64,000 bases of DNA, taken from assembly GCA_020853755.1 (NCBI GenBank), contig JADYYG010000009.1:1-64000 (forward strand), given 5' to 3'. A program made the translations under genes and the position numbers. The DNA is from Dehalococcoidia bacterium. GTDB lineage: Bacteria; Chloroflexota; Dehalococcoidia; Tepidiformales; Tepidiformaceae. Below are positions 52,751 through 61,287 of this stretch, one piece after another (the stretch's first letter is position 1; the number at the start of each line of letters is the position of its first letter). The notes beneath the pieces were generated by a model. The model made no database searches and had not been told where the DNA came from. It worked only from the letters and a program-made list of their open reading frames with translations.

Positions 52751-54451
52751 TCAGCCGGCCGAAGCTGCTTCGAGAATTGCTGACACGGCGCCAGCAAGCG
52801 GCACGATGCTTGTTTCACCGCTGCGGCGGTTCCGGAACTCGACGCCGCCCTTCTCGAGCGAGCGCGGACTAAGCGTCAGCCGCGACGGCATCCCGAGCAG
52901 GTCGGCATCCTTAAACTTGATCCCTGCCGAGTCTGGACGGTCGTCGACGAGCAGTGCCAGGCGCGCCGATGTTGCGGACGCTTCCAGCTCGGCGAGTGCG
53001 CCGACGACGGACTCCTGGTCGCCGTTCAGGACCACGACATGGGCGTCGTAGGGCGCCACGGCGGCCGGCCAGATAATGCCCTGCTCGTCGTGGTTCGCTT
53101 CGATGCAGGCCGCCAGCATCCGTTCGACGCCGATGCCGTAGCAGCCCATGACGCAGGGCTTCCGCTCGCCGGACTCATCGAGGTACTGGACGCCGATGGA
53201 CTCCGAGTAGAGCGTGCCGAGCTTGAACACGTGGCCCATCTCCATGCCTCGGCGCACTTCGAGTGGTGTGCCGCAACGGGCGCAGGCGTCGCCGCCGCGA
53301 GCGAGTGCCACGGTGGTGATAAGGTCGGCCTTCCAATCGCGGCCGTGATTGACGTTGAGGTAGTGGAAACCGTCTTCGTTGGCGCCGCCTGCCAGGTTGA
53401 CGGCTTCGACCGCCGTCGGGTCGGCGACCACTTTCATCCCGGTCAGGCCAACCGCTGAAGCAGAGCCCGCGACGAGCCCGAGGCGCTTCACCATGGCCTC
53501 GTCCATCACCTCGATGTCCTGGGCCTTGAGTGCGTTCTTGAGCTTCACCTCGTTCACATCGAGATCGCCGCGGATGGCGACGAAGACCGGCTGCCCATCG
53601 GCCTTGTAGAAGACGGCCTTGACCGTCTGCCGCTCCTCGATACCGAGGAACGCTGCGAGGTCGGCGATGGTTCGCTGGTTCGGCGTTGCAACCTTCTCCA
53701 TTGGCAGCGGCTCTGCGTGGAGGGCGGGAGGTGGCGTGAATTCGGCCTTCTCGGCGTTCGCGGCATAGCCGCATCCCGGGCACTGGAGGATCTCATCCTC
53801 GCCGTCCTCGGTGAGGTAGATGAATTCCTGGCTCTCCTTGCCGCCAATCGCGCCTGAATCGGCTGCGACGGGCACCACCGGGATGCCCGCCCGGGCGAAG
53901 ATGCGGACATAGGCGTCGTACGCCGCGGCGTAGGAGGCGTCGAGCGTTTCCCAGGTGGTATCGAAGCTGTAGGCGTCCTTCATCGTGAACTCGCGCAGGC
54001 GCACGAGGCCTCCGCGTGGCCGCTGTTCGTCCCGGAACTTCGTCTCGATCTGGTAGAGCGTGACCGGGAGGTCGCGGTAGCTCTGGATGTGGCGGGAGGC
54101 GAGGAAGCTCATCCCTTCCTCGTGCGTCGGGCCGAGGACGAAGCCGCGCTCCTTGCGGTCGGCGAGGCGGAAGAGCGTCTGGCCCATCGTCTCCGCCCGG
54201 CCCGATTGTTCCCAGAGTTCGATCGGGTTCAGCTCGGGGAGACGTACTTCCTGCGCCCCGGTTGCATCCATTTCGTCGCGGATGATCTGTTCGATCCGGC
54301 GGATGACGCGCCAGCCGAGCGGCGTGAAAGCGTACAGCCCTGCTGCGAACGTGGTGACGAGGCCGGCGCGCAGGAGGAGCTTGTGGCTTTCGAGTTCCGC
54401 TTCAGACGGCGCTTCTCGCAACGTCTTCAGCATCAGTTTGCTCATGCGCAT
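52751..54451 (-). CDS. proS: Prolyl-tRNA synthetase (bacterial type)
   Basis: A 566-residue class II synthetase. It starts MSKLMLKTLREAP and has motif 2 FRDEQRPRGGLVRLREF TMKD-type sequence, then the YbaK-like editing insertion (about 240-400; FLGIEERQTVKAVFY), motif 3 GCYGIGVERMLAA and an anticodon-binding domain. The editing insertion removes mischarged Ala-tRNA(Pro). The dtd gene, another tRNA proofreading enzyme, lies just upstream on the same strand. Confidence 0.95.
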   Translation of the reverse strand: MRMSKLMLKTLREAPSEAELESHKLLLRAGLVTTFAAGLYAFTPLGWRVIRRIEQIIRDEMDATGAQEVRLPELNPIELWEQSGRAETMGQTLFRLADRKERGFVLGPTHEEGMSFLASRHIQSYRDLPVTLYQIETKFRDEQRPRGGLVRLREFTMKDAYSFDTTWETLDASYAAAYDAYVRIFARAGIPVVPVAADSGAIGGKESQEFIYLTEDGEDEILQCPGCGYAANAEKAEFTPPPALHAEPLPMEKVATPNQRTIADLAAFLGIEERQTVKAVFYKADGQPVFVAIRGDLDVNEVKLKNALKAQDIEVMDEAMVKRLGLVAGSASAVGLTGMKVVADPTAVEAVNLAGGANEDGFHYLNVNHGRDWKADLITTVALARGGDACARCGTPLEVRRGMEMGHVFKLGTLYSESIGVQYLDESGERKPCVMGCYGIGVERMLAACIEANHDEQGIIWPAAVAPYDAHVVVLNGDQESVVGALAELEASATSARLALLVDDRPDSAGIKFKDADLLGMPSRLTLSPRSLEKGGVEFRNRRSGETSIVPLAGAVSAILEAASAG

Positions 54452-54509
54452 GAGGGGCGGCTCCGGAGAGGGTGTACAGCGAAACGTTGCGGGCGGGCGG
54501 GCGTTCAGG

Positions 54510-54974
54510 TCAAGCGCGGCGGGGAGCGTCGAGGTCTTCGGTGTCGATGATCAGCGTCACAGGACCGTCGTTTTCAAGGCGCACCAGCATCTCCGTGCCG
54601 AAGACCCCTCGTTCACACCGGATGTCCTGCCGGTCGATAGCCTCACAGAATCGCTGATAGAGCGGCTCGGAGACCGGGCGTGGAGCGGCAGCGCTGTAGG
54701 AGGGCCGGTTCCCGCGTCGAACATCGCCGTAGAGGGTGAACTGGCTAACGCACAGGACCGCACCCTGGACGGCGGAGACATCCACGTTCATCCGGCCGTC
54801 GGCGTCGTCGAAGATGCGAAGCAGCGCGACCTTTGCGGCGAGGCGTTCGGCATCGGCAGCGGTGTCGTGATTCGAAACCCCCAGGAGTACGAGCATCCCC
54901 TCACCGATGTGTGCGACCTCCTCGCCAGCGACCGTGACACTGGCAGACCTGACGCGCTGGACCACGGCCCGCAC
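54510..54974 (-). CDS. dtd: D-aminoacyl-tRNA deacylase
   Basis: A 154-residue enzyme of normal length. It begins RAVVQRVRSASVTVAGEEV and holds the two active-site motifs SQFTLYGD and NDGPVTLIID (the Gly-cisPro loop). It hydrolyses D-amino acids and Gly from tRNA. GTG at 54974 with GGAG upstream. It starts 2 bases after the end of the first TetR gene. Ends 59 bases before proS. Confidence 0.94.
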   Translation of the reverse strand: MRAVVQRVRSASVTVAGEEVAHIGEGMLVLLGVSNHDTAADAERLAAKVALLRIFDDADGRMNVDVSAVQGAVLCVSQFTLYGDVRRGNRPSYSAAAPRPVSEPLYQRFCEAIDRQDIRCERGVFGTEMLVRLENDGPVTLIIDTEDLDAPRRA

Positions 54975-54975
54975 G

Positions 54976-55575
54976 TCAGCGCACTCCAGCCTCGGCGAGC
55001 CCGGCCAGGTGAACGGCCGCGCGGAGAATGCGCTCGCGGTCTACCGGGTCATCATCCGACTCAACCCCCGCCAGGTTCTGCTGGATGCTGGCGCGAAGCG
55101 TGCCGCCGAGGATCAGCGTGACGAGTGCGTCACTGCGCAGGTCTGCGTCTTCCGGGGTGGTGATGGTCAGCAGGTGCTGGTGGAAGATGCGGCGCACGTG
55201 AGCACGGTTGTGGTGGCGGATCGCCCGTGCCGTCTCGTCTCCGGCCAGGTTCTCTCGATTGACCAACGTGATGAAGTCCCGATTGATATGCGCGAACTCC
55301 AACAGTGACTCGACGATGGCGCAGAGTTGGGGCGCGGTCAGCGGGGCATCCACGTGTATCTGGGACGGGCTCACCCCACCGGGCATCTCCCAGATTGCTT
55401 CGAGAATCTCCCGCTTGCTCTTGAAGTGGTAGTAAAGGGCAGCGTCAGTCAGACCGACGCGCCGGGCGATGCCTCGGACGGTGGTGTTATCGAAGCCGTC
55501 GCGGGCGAAGAGTTCCAGGGCGCCCTGGATGATCCGGCTACGCGTCTCGTCGCGGCGCGGCGCCCGGACCGTCAC
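54976..55575 (-). CDS. TetR-family regulator 1
   Basis: A 199-residue regulator. The N-terminal helix-turn-helix is ELFARDGFDNTTVRGIARRV followed by DAALYYHFKSK, the family signature. The C-terminal ligand-binding helices are specific to it (HRNFITLVNR-like region; VTLILGGTLRASIQQNLAGV). The ligand is unknown. It overlaps the second TetR gene by 4 bases, so the two are co-expressed, upstream of dtd and proS. Confidence 0.88.
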   Translation of the reverse strand: MTVRAPRRDETRSRIIQGALELFARDGFDNTTVRGIARRVGLTDAALYYHFKSKREILEAIWEMPGGVSPSQIHVDAPLTAPQLCAIVESLLEFAHINRDFITLVNRENLAGDETARAIRHHNRAHVRRIFHQHLLTITTPEDADLRSDALVTLILGGTLRASIQQNLAGVESDDDPVDRERILRAAVHLAGLAEAGVR

Positions 55576-56165
55576 GGGACCTCCGGGATGGTGAGGGAGA
55601 CCAACTGGCGGAGCCGATCCTGGAAGTATGCTTGCTCGGCAACCTCACGCGCTCCGTCACCGAAAGCAAAGATGGCGTCCGAGTAGACCCCCCAGAGGAG
55701 ATCCGAGGCGAGGTCAGCGGTCTCTCTGCCGCGGTCTCCGAGGAGTTCGATCAACGGAGCGCAGACCAGCGCTTCCCACCGCTGGTCCGTCACTTCGAGG
55801 TACTGCAGCGACGGTTCATCACTGGAGAGTTGCCCGCGGACGACTATCTGGCCGAGTCCCGGGTGAGCGAGCCACCAGTTCGCCAGGTGCAACATCTGGT
55901 CGATGACCGACTCTCGCGTGAGCGGGTGCTGGTCGAGCGGGAGGAGACCGTAGTCTGGTTGGCTCAAGAGGGCGAGGTAAAGAGCCTGCTTCGAGGGGAA
56001 GTGATAGTGAACGGCCGGGTCACTGAGACCCAGCGACCGCGCTACCATCCGGACAGAGGTCGCGGCATACCCGCGCTCCGCGAACAACGCGGCCGCTGAC
56101 GCGAGGATCCGGCTTCGAGTCGAATCGCCGTTTGACCGGCTGGTTGCTTGCTCCGGCCTTGGCAC
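55572..56165 (-). CDS. TetR-family regulator 2
   Basis: A 197-residue regulator. The HTH is ALFAERGYAATSVRMVARSL followed by DPAVHYHFPSKQ. The C-terminal domain has HLANWWLAHPGLGQIVVRG and DLLWGVYSDAIFAFGDGARE. GTG start at 56165. A -10 TATACT on the minus strand (56178-56173) lies 7 bases before the GTG, the same geometry as the leaderless genes. Possibly autoregulated; no clear dyad is seen in the 54-base gap upstream. Confidence 0.88.
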   Translation of the reverse strand: MPRPEQATSRSNGDSTRSRILASAAALFAERGYAATSVRMVARSLGLSDPAVHYHFPSKQALYLALLSQPDYGLLPLDQHPLTRESVIDQMLHLANWWLAHPGLGQIVVRGQLSSDEPSLQYLEVTDQRWEALVCAPLIELLGDRGRETADLASDLLWGVYSDAIFAFGDGAREVAEQAYFQDRLRQLVSLTIPEVP

Positions 56166-56219
56166 GCGCGGAAGTATATGGGGACGGTGAGGAACCGAAT
56201 AGCCTTCGCTTAACCTGAG

Positions 56220-56516
56220 TTAGGACGCAGCCGCCTGGTCCGAACTGGCCGGCTTTGACTCAGTCGAGGCTGTGCTTGACGCGGGCGCCGGTTCAGCGGA
56301 TTCGCCCTTGGATTCGGACTGGGCGGCGGAGTTCTTGCCCTTGCTGTCTGTCACATAGAATCCGCTGCCCTTGAAGAGCACCTTCGGTGCGTGGAGGATG
56401 CGCTTCGCGGTTCCCTTGCCGCATTCCTCGCACTTATGCGTCGTCTCGGCATCGAAACCCTGGCGCAACTCATAGACCGCTTTGCAGCGGTTGCACTGAT
56501 ATTCGTAGGTAGGCAC
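56220..56516 (-). CDS. FmdB-type zinc ribbon protein with low-complexity tail
   Basis: A 98-residue protein. Residues 1-48 are an FmdB-like ribbon: PTYEYQCNRCKAVYELRQ, then HKCEECGKGTAKRILHAPKV and LFKGSGFYVTD, which is the typical FmdB ending. Residues 55-98 are Ser/Ala/Glu/Pro-rich and disordered. GTG start at 56516 with AGGGA upstream. Function unknown. Divergent from the tRNA-Ser gene. Confidence 0.88.
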   Translation of the reverse strand: MPTYEYQCNRCKAVYELRQGFDAETTHKCEECGKGTAKRILHAPKVLFKGSGFYVTDSKGKNSAAQSESKGESAEPAPASSTASTESKPASSDQAAAS

Positions 56517-56618
56517 GGATCCCTCGCAATGCCCAGATCGGCAAGGTCTGGTGTTTCATCGTGCGCACCTTGGCACTCCGGCGTCAAGAGTGCTAAGGAA
56601 CGAAGCCGGGGTGTCGGC

Positions 56619-56624
56619 TAAACT
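56619..56624 (+). promoter_or_regulatory. -10 box of tRNA-Ser
   Basis: TAAACT, 7 bases before the first nucleotide of the tRNA (56632). It gives an internal ruler for the distance from -10 box to transcription start in this genome. No good -35. Confidence 0.55.
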
Positions 56625-56631
56625 CGCCGGT

Positions 56632-56719
56632 GGAGAGGTGGCAGAGTGGTTTAATGCAGCCGTCTTGAAAACGGCCGTGGCGCAAGTCACCGGGAGTTCG
56701 AATCTCCCCCTCTCCGCCA
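56632..56719 (+). tRNA. tRNA-Ser (anticodon TGA)
   Basis: An 88-nt tRNA with encoded CCA. The acceptor stem GGAGAGG (56632-56638) pairs with CCTCTCC (56709-56715), discriminator G, then CCA at 56717-56719. The anticodon stem GCCGT/ACGGC holds the loop CTTGAAA with anticodon TGA at 56666-56668. The long variable arm (around GTGGCGCAAGTCAC) and the T-arm GGAGTTCGAATCTCC are as expected for tRNA-Ser. Confidence 0.97.
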
Positions 56720-56784
56720 ATCTCGCTATCTGCTAGGGCAGCGTCGCGCTACGCTGCATGGCGCACACCTTCCCGGAGCATCTG

Positions 56785-58044
56785 ATGAAACTGCATGAAT
56801 ACCAGGCCCGAGACCTGCTCGCCCAAAACGGCGTGGCGACCACCAAAGGCCGCGTCGCTTCGACGCCTGCCGAAGCCCGCGCCATCGCCCAGGAACTTGG
56901 CGGCAAGGTGGTTGTAAAGGCCCAGATTCATGCTGGCGGCCGCGGCAAAGGCCGCCTCGTCGCCCAGTCCGAAACCGCGGACATGTACCAGAAGCTCACC
57001 ACCGACCCCGAGAACAACTCGGGCAAGGTGAGGGGCGACCGCATCGGTGGCGTCCGGCTGGCGGATACCGTTGACGAAGCCGAAGCAGCCGCTGCCGCGA
57101 TCCTTGGCAGGCACCTCGTCTCCATCCAGACCGGCCCCGAAGGCAAGCTCGTGAAGAACGTGCTGGTCGCCGAACAGACCGACATCGCGAAGGAGTACTC
57201 CCTTGCCGCCATCATCGATGGCATGGCGGGCGGCCCGCTGATTATGGCCAGTGCCGAAGGCGGCCAGGAGATCGAAGTCGTCGCTCACAACAACCCGGAG
57301 GCGATCGTCCGTGTCAATGTGAACCCGTCGGCGGGCTATGAGCCGTACGTCGGCCGCACGCTCGCCGCTCGCCTGGGCCTCTCGGGCGACCAGGGCGACC
57401 AGTTCGGGAAGATCGTCGCCGGTCTTTACAAGACGCTCATCGCGACCGATGCGAGCCTCGTCGAAATCAACCCGCTCGCCGTAACGACCGACGGCCGGGT
57501 AGTTGCTGTCGATGCCAAGCTAAACATCGACGACAACGCCCTCTTCCGGCACAAGGACCTCGAAGCCCTCCGCGACAAGGATGAGGAGGACCCGCTCGAG
57601 GTCAAGGCCCAGGAACTCGGCGTCGCCAACTTCATCAAGCTCGATGGCAACATCGGCTGCGTCGTCAACGGCGCTGGTCTCGCTATGGCCACCATGGACA
57701 CCATCAAGCTCGCGGGCGGCGAACCCGCAAACTTCCTCGATATCGGCACCGTGAACGACCCTCAGCGCGTCGTCAATGCGCTGCAGGTCATCCTCGATGA
57801 CCCGTCAGTGAAGGCCATTCTCGTGAACATCTTCGGCGGCATGGCCCGGGTCGACATCATCGCCCAGGGGGTCATCATGGCTCACCAGCAGATGAAGATC
57901 GACGTTCCCGTCGTCATGCGTCTCATCGGCACCAACCTCGCCGAGGGCGAAAAGCTCGTCGAAGAGAGCGGCCTCCCGCTCATCCGTGCCACCGAACTCT
58001 TCGACGCCGCCCGGAAGGCGGTCCAGGCGGCCGGGGCCGCCTGA
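56785..58044 (+). CDS. sucC: Succinyl-CoA synthetase beta subunit
   Basis: A 419-residue ATP-grasp protein, 20-30 residues longer than usual. It starts [17 protein letters not shown] and has [50 protein letters not shown] and [18 protein letters not shown], the phosphate/subunit-contact loop. It makes succinate and ATP/GTP in the TCA cycle. ATG at 56785 has GGAG 8 bases upstream. The alpha-subunit gene sucD, which normally follows, is not here; a GNAT gene does instead. Confidence 0.93.
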   Translation: MKLHEYQARDLLAQNGVATTKGRVASTPAEARAIAQELGGKVVVKAQIHAGGRGKGRLVAQSETADMYQKLTTDPENNSGKVRGDRIGGVRLADTVDEAEAAAAAILGRHLVSIQTGPEGKLVKNVLVAEQTDIAKEYSLAAIIDGMAGGPLIMASAEGGQEIEVVAHNNPEAIVRVNVNPSAGYEPYVGRTLAARLGLSGDQGDQFGKIVAGLYKTLIATDASLVEINPLAVTTDGRVVAVDAKLNIDDNALFRHKDLEALRDKDEEDPLEVKAQELGVANFIKLDGNIGCVVNGAGLAMATMDTIKLAGGEPANFLDIGTVNDPQRVVNALQVILDDPSVKAILVNIFGGMARVDIIAQGVIMAHQQMKIDVPVVMRLIGTNLAEGEKLVEESGLPLIRATELFDAARKAVQAAGAA

Positions 58045-58052
58045 GGCCTGCG

Positions 58053-58514
58053 GTGGCACCACTGGCCATCCGAAGGGCATCCACGGGGGACCTGGATGCC
58101 CTTCTTGCCCTCTACGAACAGCTCAGCCCCGGCAACGCCAACCCAGATCGCCAGCGCGCGTCGGCCGCACTCAACGACATCCTCAACACCCCGAACGTGA
58201 CCCTTCTTGTCGCCGAAGCAGACCGCGTGGTCGGCACGGTGACGATCGTCATCGTCCCGAACCTCACGCACGACTCCCAACCCTGGGCGCAAGTCGAAAA
58301 CATGGTCACCGACGCCGCCGTCCGCGGTTCAGGCGCAGGCCGCCGCCTCATCGAAGAATGCCTCCGCCTCGCCAGCGAAGCCGGCTGCTACAAAGTCCAA
58401 CTCCAGAGCGGCAACCAGCGCAACTCCCCCGAAAACGACGCCCACGGCTTCTACCGCCACCTCGGCTTCGAACCGTCGAGCACTGGCTTCCGCCACTATC
58501 TCCCGGGCCGTTGA
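58053..58514 (+). CDS. GNAT-family N-acetyltransferase
   Basis: A 153-residue acetyltransferase. It has LAIRRASTGDLDALLALYEQ at the N-terminus, NMVTDAAVRGSGAGRRLIEE (acetyl-CoA P-loop with RGSGAG), and GFYRHLGFEPS at the end. The acceptor substrate is unknown. GTG at 58053, 8 bases after sucC, so probably co-transcribed. Confidence 0.88.
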   Translation: MAPLAIRRASTGDLDALLALYEQLSPGNANPDRQRASAALNDILNTPNVTLLVAEADRVVGTVTIVIVPNLTHDSQPWAQVENMVTDAAVRGSGAGRRLIEECLRLASEAGCYKVQLQSGNQRNSPENDAHGFYRHLGFEPSSTGFRHYLPGR

Positions 58515-58554
58515 GTGCGGCGCTCAGCGCCCGAGTGAACGGCGCAGTCCCCGG

Positions 58555-59007
58555 CTACTCCTTCGCCTGCTCCTGCTTCTGCAACGCCTTCCACAGGCCC
58601 CGGCCCTGGCCAGGCGTCGGGTCCTTCACGAGTCCATAGATCTCCCGGCCTTCGTGGTCTTCAGGAAGGTACTCGGTGATCGGGAGACCCTCTTCGTTCA
58701 CGAAGAGGAGGCAGTGGCAGTACTTGTACATCTGCATCTCATCGCAGGCGCAGATCCAGTCGCGGCGCTTTACCTCTTCTTCGCGGGGCAGGTAGAGGCC
58801 TTCCGGCCAGTTGCCGTTCTCGTCCTTCGATGGGTAGAAGTTGCACGGGCAGAGCGGCCGGCCGTAGTTGTCGATGTTCGACGCAAGCCCGAGGACCACT
58901 CCCTCGGTGATGAAGCGGTCAGGGTGGAGGTGGGTGCCCGACTTTTCGGCGTACTTCTCGGCGTAGTTCCACATCTTCTTCAACGAGCCTTCGCTGGGCT
59001 GTTCCAC
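58555..59007 (-). CDS. Ferredoxin-thioredoxin reductase catalytic (beta) subunit-like protein
   Basis: A 150-residue protein with the FTR-beta cysteine pattern: CPCNFYP, then ICACDEMQMYKYCHCLLF. These CPC, CxC and CHC motifs supply the four [4Fe-4S] ligands and the redox-active pair. ITEGVVLGLASNIDNYGRPL also fits the family. It would reduce thioredoxin-like partners using ferredoxin. No variable (alpha) subunit or photosynthesis gene is present. GTG start at 59007 with GGAGT upstream. Confidence 0.88.
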   Translation of the reverse strand: MEQPSEGSLKKMWNYAEKYAEKSGTHLHPDRFITEGVVLGLASNIDNYGRPLCPCNFYPSKDENGNWPEGLYLPREEEVKRRDWICACDEMQMYKYCHCLLFVNEEGLPITEYLPEDHEGREIYGLVKDPTPGQGRGLWKALQKQEQAKE

Positions 59008-59072
59008 GTGCTCACTCCGGATTGGGATTCGCCCATTATCCGCGATGCGCGGCGGGCTTGCGCCGCGGCCGT

Positions 59073-59084
59073 TAGGATGGCGCC
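59073..59084 (+). promoter_or_regulatory. -10 box giving a probable leaderless GNAT transcript
   Basis: TAGGAT at 59073-59078, 6 bases before the GTG at 59085. No Shine-Dalgarno is visible. Confidence 0.45.
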
Positions 59085-59858
59085 GTGGGCCCTACGCCAG
59101 ACGAGATGCACGCCCTCTACTGCCACGCGCTCGAACAGGTCACGGTGCTCGGCCCGGACGGTTACAGCGAGCGCGTGGGACCGTGGCTCTGCATTGATGC
59201 TGGCATTGGGGTGTCACGGTTCAACGTGGCGGTCGCAGTCGAACTGGTCAGCCGGCCGAGAGACGCGCTAAACCGGGCGCTGGAGTGGTTTGCTGCGCGC
59301 GGCCTGAACGTAAGGTTCGACCTTCGCGGCACGGTTGATGGCGGGCTCCTGGCTGCCTGCGTCGCCTCTCGCCTGGCCTTCTGGGGACGCCGTCCCTCGA
59401 TGGTGCTGCAGCCGCTGGCAGCCACTTGGCCGCGCGAGCGAGGGACCCTGGAAATCCGCGATGTCCGCTCCGCTGACGACGTTGCCCGCTACTGCCAGGT
59501 GGAGCGGGAGGAGTTCGGTGACGAAGAGTTTCAGGCGGCCCTGGCGGCGCGAGCGCTGGCATTGCCCGGTGTGCGGCTCCACGTTGGCTTGCTTGGCGAA
59601 AGGCCTGTCGCCCGCGCCATGTCGCTGAACCGGCGCGAACTTGTGGGTGTCTACAACGTCTACGTTGCGCCATCGCAGCGCCGGCGCGGCTTCGGAGGCG
59701 AAATGACGATGGCTGCGGCCGATGCCGGACGAGCGGGCGGGGCCACCGCCGCATGCCTCGAATCGACGGAGGAGGCGTTTGGCCTCTACCAGGAGCTCGG
59801 ATTCAGGCGCGTCGACGACTACATCCTCATGGGAACAGATGAGCCGGTGCAGTTGTAG
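59085..59858 (+). CDS. GNAT acetyltransferase with an extra N-terminal domain
   Basis: A 257-residue protein. The C-terminal half (about 120-250) is a GNAT domain, with YNVYVAPSQRRRGFGGEMTM as the acetyl-CoA loop (RRRGFG) and AFGLYQELGFRRVDDY at the end. The N-terminal half (DAGIGVSRFNVAVAVELVSR ... NVRFDLRG) looks like a degenerate second GNAT module or a partner domain. GTG start, apparently leaderless. Substrate unknown. Confidence 0.82.
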   Translation: MGPTPDEMHALYCHALEQVTVLGPDGYSERVGPWLCIDAGIGVSRFNVAVAVELVSRPRDALNRALEWFAARGLNVRFDLRGTVDGGLLAACVASRLAFWGRRPSMVLQPLAATWPRERGTLEIRDVRSADDVARYCQVEREEFGDEEFQAALAARALALPGVRLHVGLLGERPVARAMSLNRRELVGVYNVYVAPSQRRRGFGGEMTMAAADAGRAGGATAACLESTEEAFGLYQELGFRRVDDYILMGTDEPVQL

Positions 59859-59864
59859 CGAAAC

Positions 59865-60392
59865 TCAGATCGTCAGGCCCCCGAGCCCTTGCACTCCGCG
59901 CACGTACTCGATTTCGCCAACGTGCCGGTAGCCGTGGCTCAGGCAAACGCCGTAGATGCCGTCCCAGAGTGACATTTCGCCCAGCGGCTTGATGGTGACT
60001 TTGCGGGCGTTGAATTCGTCCGGAGACATGGCGGCGAGGTAGGCATCCGTGGCGGCCCAGACCTTTTGCTGGTACTCATGCCAGCGCGCCACGTCCTGGA
60101 CCTGCACCGCATTGGCCTCGGCTTCGGTCATGCCGGTGCCCTGGCTATTGCGCGGCAGGCCGAAGACATCGTTGTAGCCGCCGTCGAGCCAGACCGTCGG
60201 CTTCCCCTGGGTGACGAAGTTGATGATGTTGTCTTCCGTCCGGACGTAGTGCCAGAGGCTGAAGAACGCACTGACACCGCCCTCTTGCGGACGGAAGTTG
60301 AATTGTTCGGCGGTCATCCCCTCGACGGCCTTGTCGAGGAGAGCGTGCATCGACTTCAGCGAACTGCGCAGGATGGCGTGGGGCGTGGACAT
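59865..60392 (-). CDS. DinB-like four-helix metal protein
   Basis: A 175-residue protein of the DinB/YfiT-like superfamily. Metal-ligand His positions are seen in FFSLWHYVRTEDN and in CLSHGYRHVGEIEYVRG. The first helix begins LRSSLKSMHALLDKAVEGM. Members include thiol (mycothiol/bacillithiol) transferases; the substrate here is unknown. GGGAG precedes the ATG. Confidence 0.78.
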   Translation of the reverse strand: MSTPHAILRSSLKSMHALLDKAVEGMTAEQFNFRPQEGGVSAFFSLWHYVRTEDNIINFVTQGKPTVWLDGGYNDVFGLPRNSQGTGMTEAEANAVQVQDVARWHEYQQKVWAATDAYLAAMSPDEFNARKVTIKPLGEMSLWDGIYGVCLSHGYRHVGEIEYVRGVQGLGGLTI

Positions 60393-60448
60393 GTGGGGCG
60401 AACTCCCGGAAGTGGTGACGGATTGTCACCCGGGAGTGAAAGGGGCGT

Positions 60449-61237
60449 CTAGCCAGCCCGCGCGGCGGTTCGGCGCGGCTCTTCGAGCGTGTAGCCGGAA
60501 CCCCAGCGGTTCACGATGTAGACAGGGTTGCTCGGGTCGTCTTCGAGTTTCTGGCGAAGGTAGCGGACGTAGAGGCGGAGATAGTGCGTCTCACCGGCGT
60601 ACTGGTTGCCCCAGACACGGGCAATGAGCGCCTTCGAAGGGATGACTTCGCCCGGGTGTTCTGCGAGCGTAGCGAGCAGCCGGAACTCCGTTGGTGAGAG
60701 GGGGATAACCACCCCGTCCTTCAGAACCTGCTGGCTGGCGAGGTCGATTTCGATGGAGCCGACCCGCATCGTCGCGGGGGAGACGCCGCGCTTGCCTTCG
60801 GGCACGGCCATCTCGATGCGGCGGAAGAGGGCCCGCAGGCGCAGGTCGATCTCCTCGGTGGCGCACTTCGGGCGGCAGTAGTCGTCGCTGCCGGCCTCGA
60901 AGCAGCGGAGCATCTCGGCGAACGTGCCAGCGCAACCCACGACGACGAGCGGTGAGTCGGAGTGCTTTCGAACGATGGAGACTAGGTCTCCCGGGAAGGC
61001 GAACTCCTTGCCCAGGTCCACCACGACAGCGTCGGGCAGGATGGTGTCGAGCATTGCCGGGACACTTGCCAGATCGCCGCACGGGAAGACGCGGTAGCCG
61101 AACTCCTCGAGGCCGCGCGCACGGTCATGCGCCCGTTCGAGACCCTGGGAAATGACGGCAACATGGGTGCCGACGAGCGGCGGAAGTCCGGCTGAGAGGG
61201 TGTTGGTTGTTCCCTGCATGCCGAAATTCACCCCCAT
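60449..61237 (-). CDS. OmpR/PhoB-type response regulator with degenerate receiver
   Basis: A 262-residue protein. The C-terminal winged helix is typical: LSPTEFRLLATLAEHPGEVI, RVWGNQYAGETHYLRLYVRY, IVNRWGSGYTL. The receiver half keeps a candidate phospho-Asp (PDAVVVDLG, about D74) but lacks the acidic pair after strand 1 (VAVISQG), and the usual K-P motif is changed (SDDYCRPKC). It may work without phosphorylation. No histidine kinase is nearby. Divergent from the CAP-domain gene. Confidence 0.85.
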   Translation of the reverse strand: MGVNFGMQGTTNTLSAGLPPLVGTHVAVISQGLERAHDRARGLEEFGYRVFPCGDLASVPAMLDTILPDAVVVDLGKEFAFPGDLVSIVRKHSDSPLVVVGCAGTFAEMLRCFEAGSDDYCRPKCATEEIDLRLRALFRRIEMAVPEGKRGVSPATMRVGSIEIDLASQQVLKDGVVIPLSPTEFRLLATLAEHPGEVIPSKALIARVWGNQYAGETHYLRLYVRYLRQKLEDDPSNPVYIVNRWGSGYTLEEPRRTAARAG

Positions 61238-61287
61238 CAGTGGCTACCCCGATGTCGGAGCGGCACGAAGCCGCCGAAAGTCAATGT

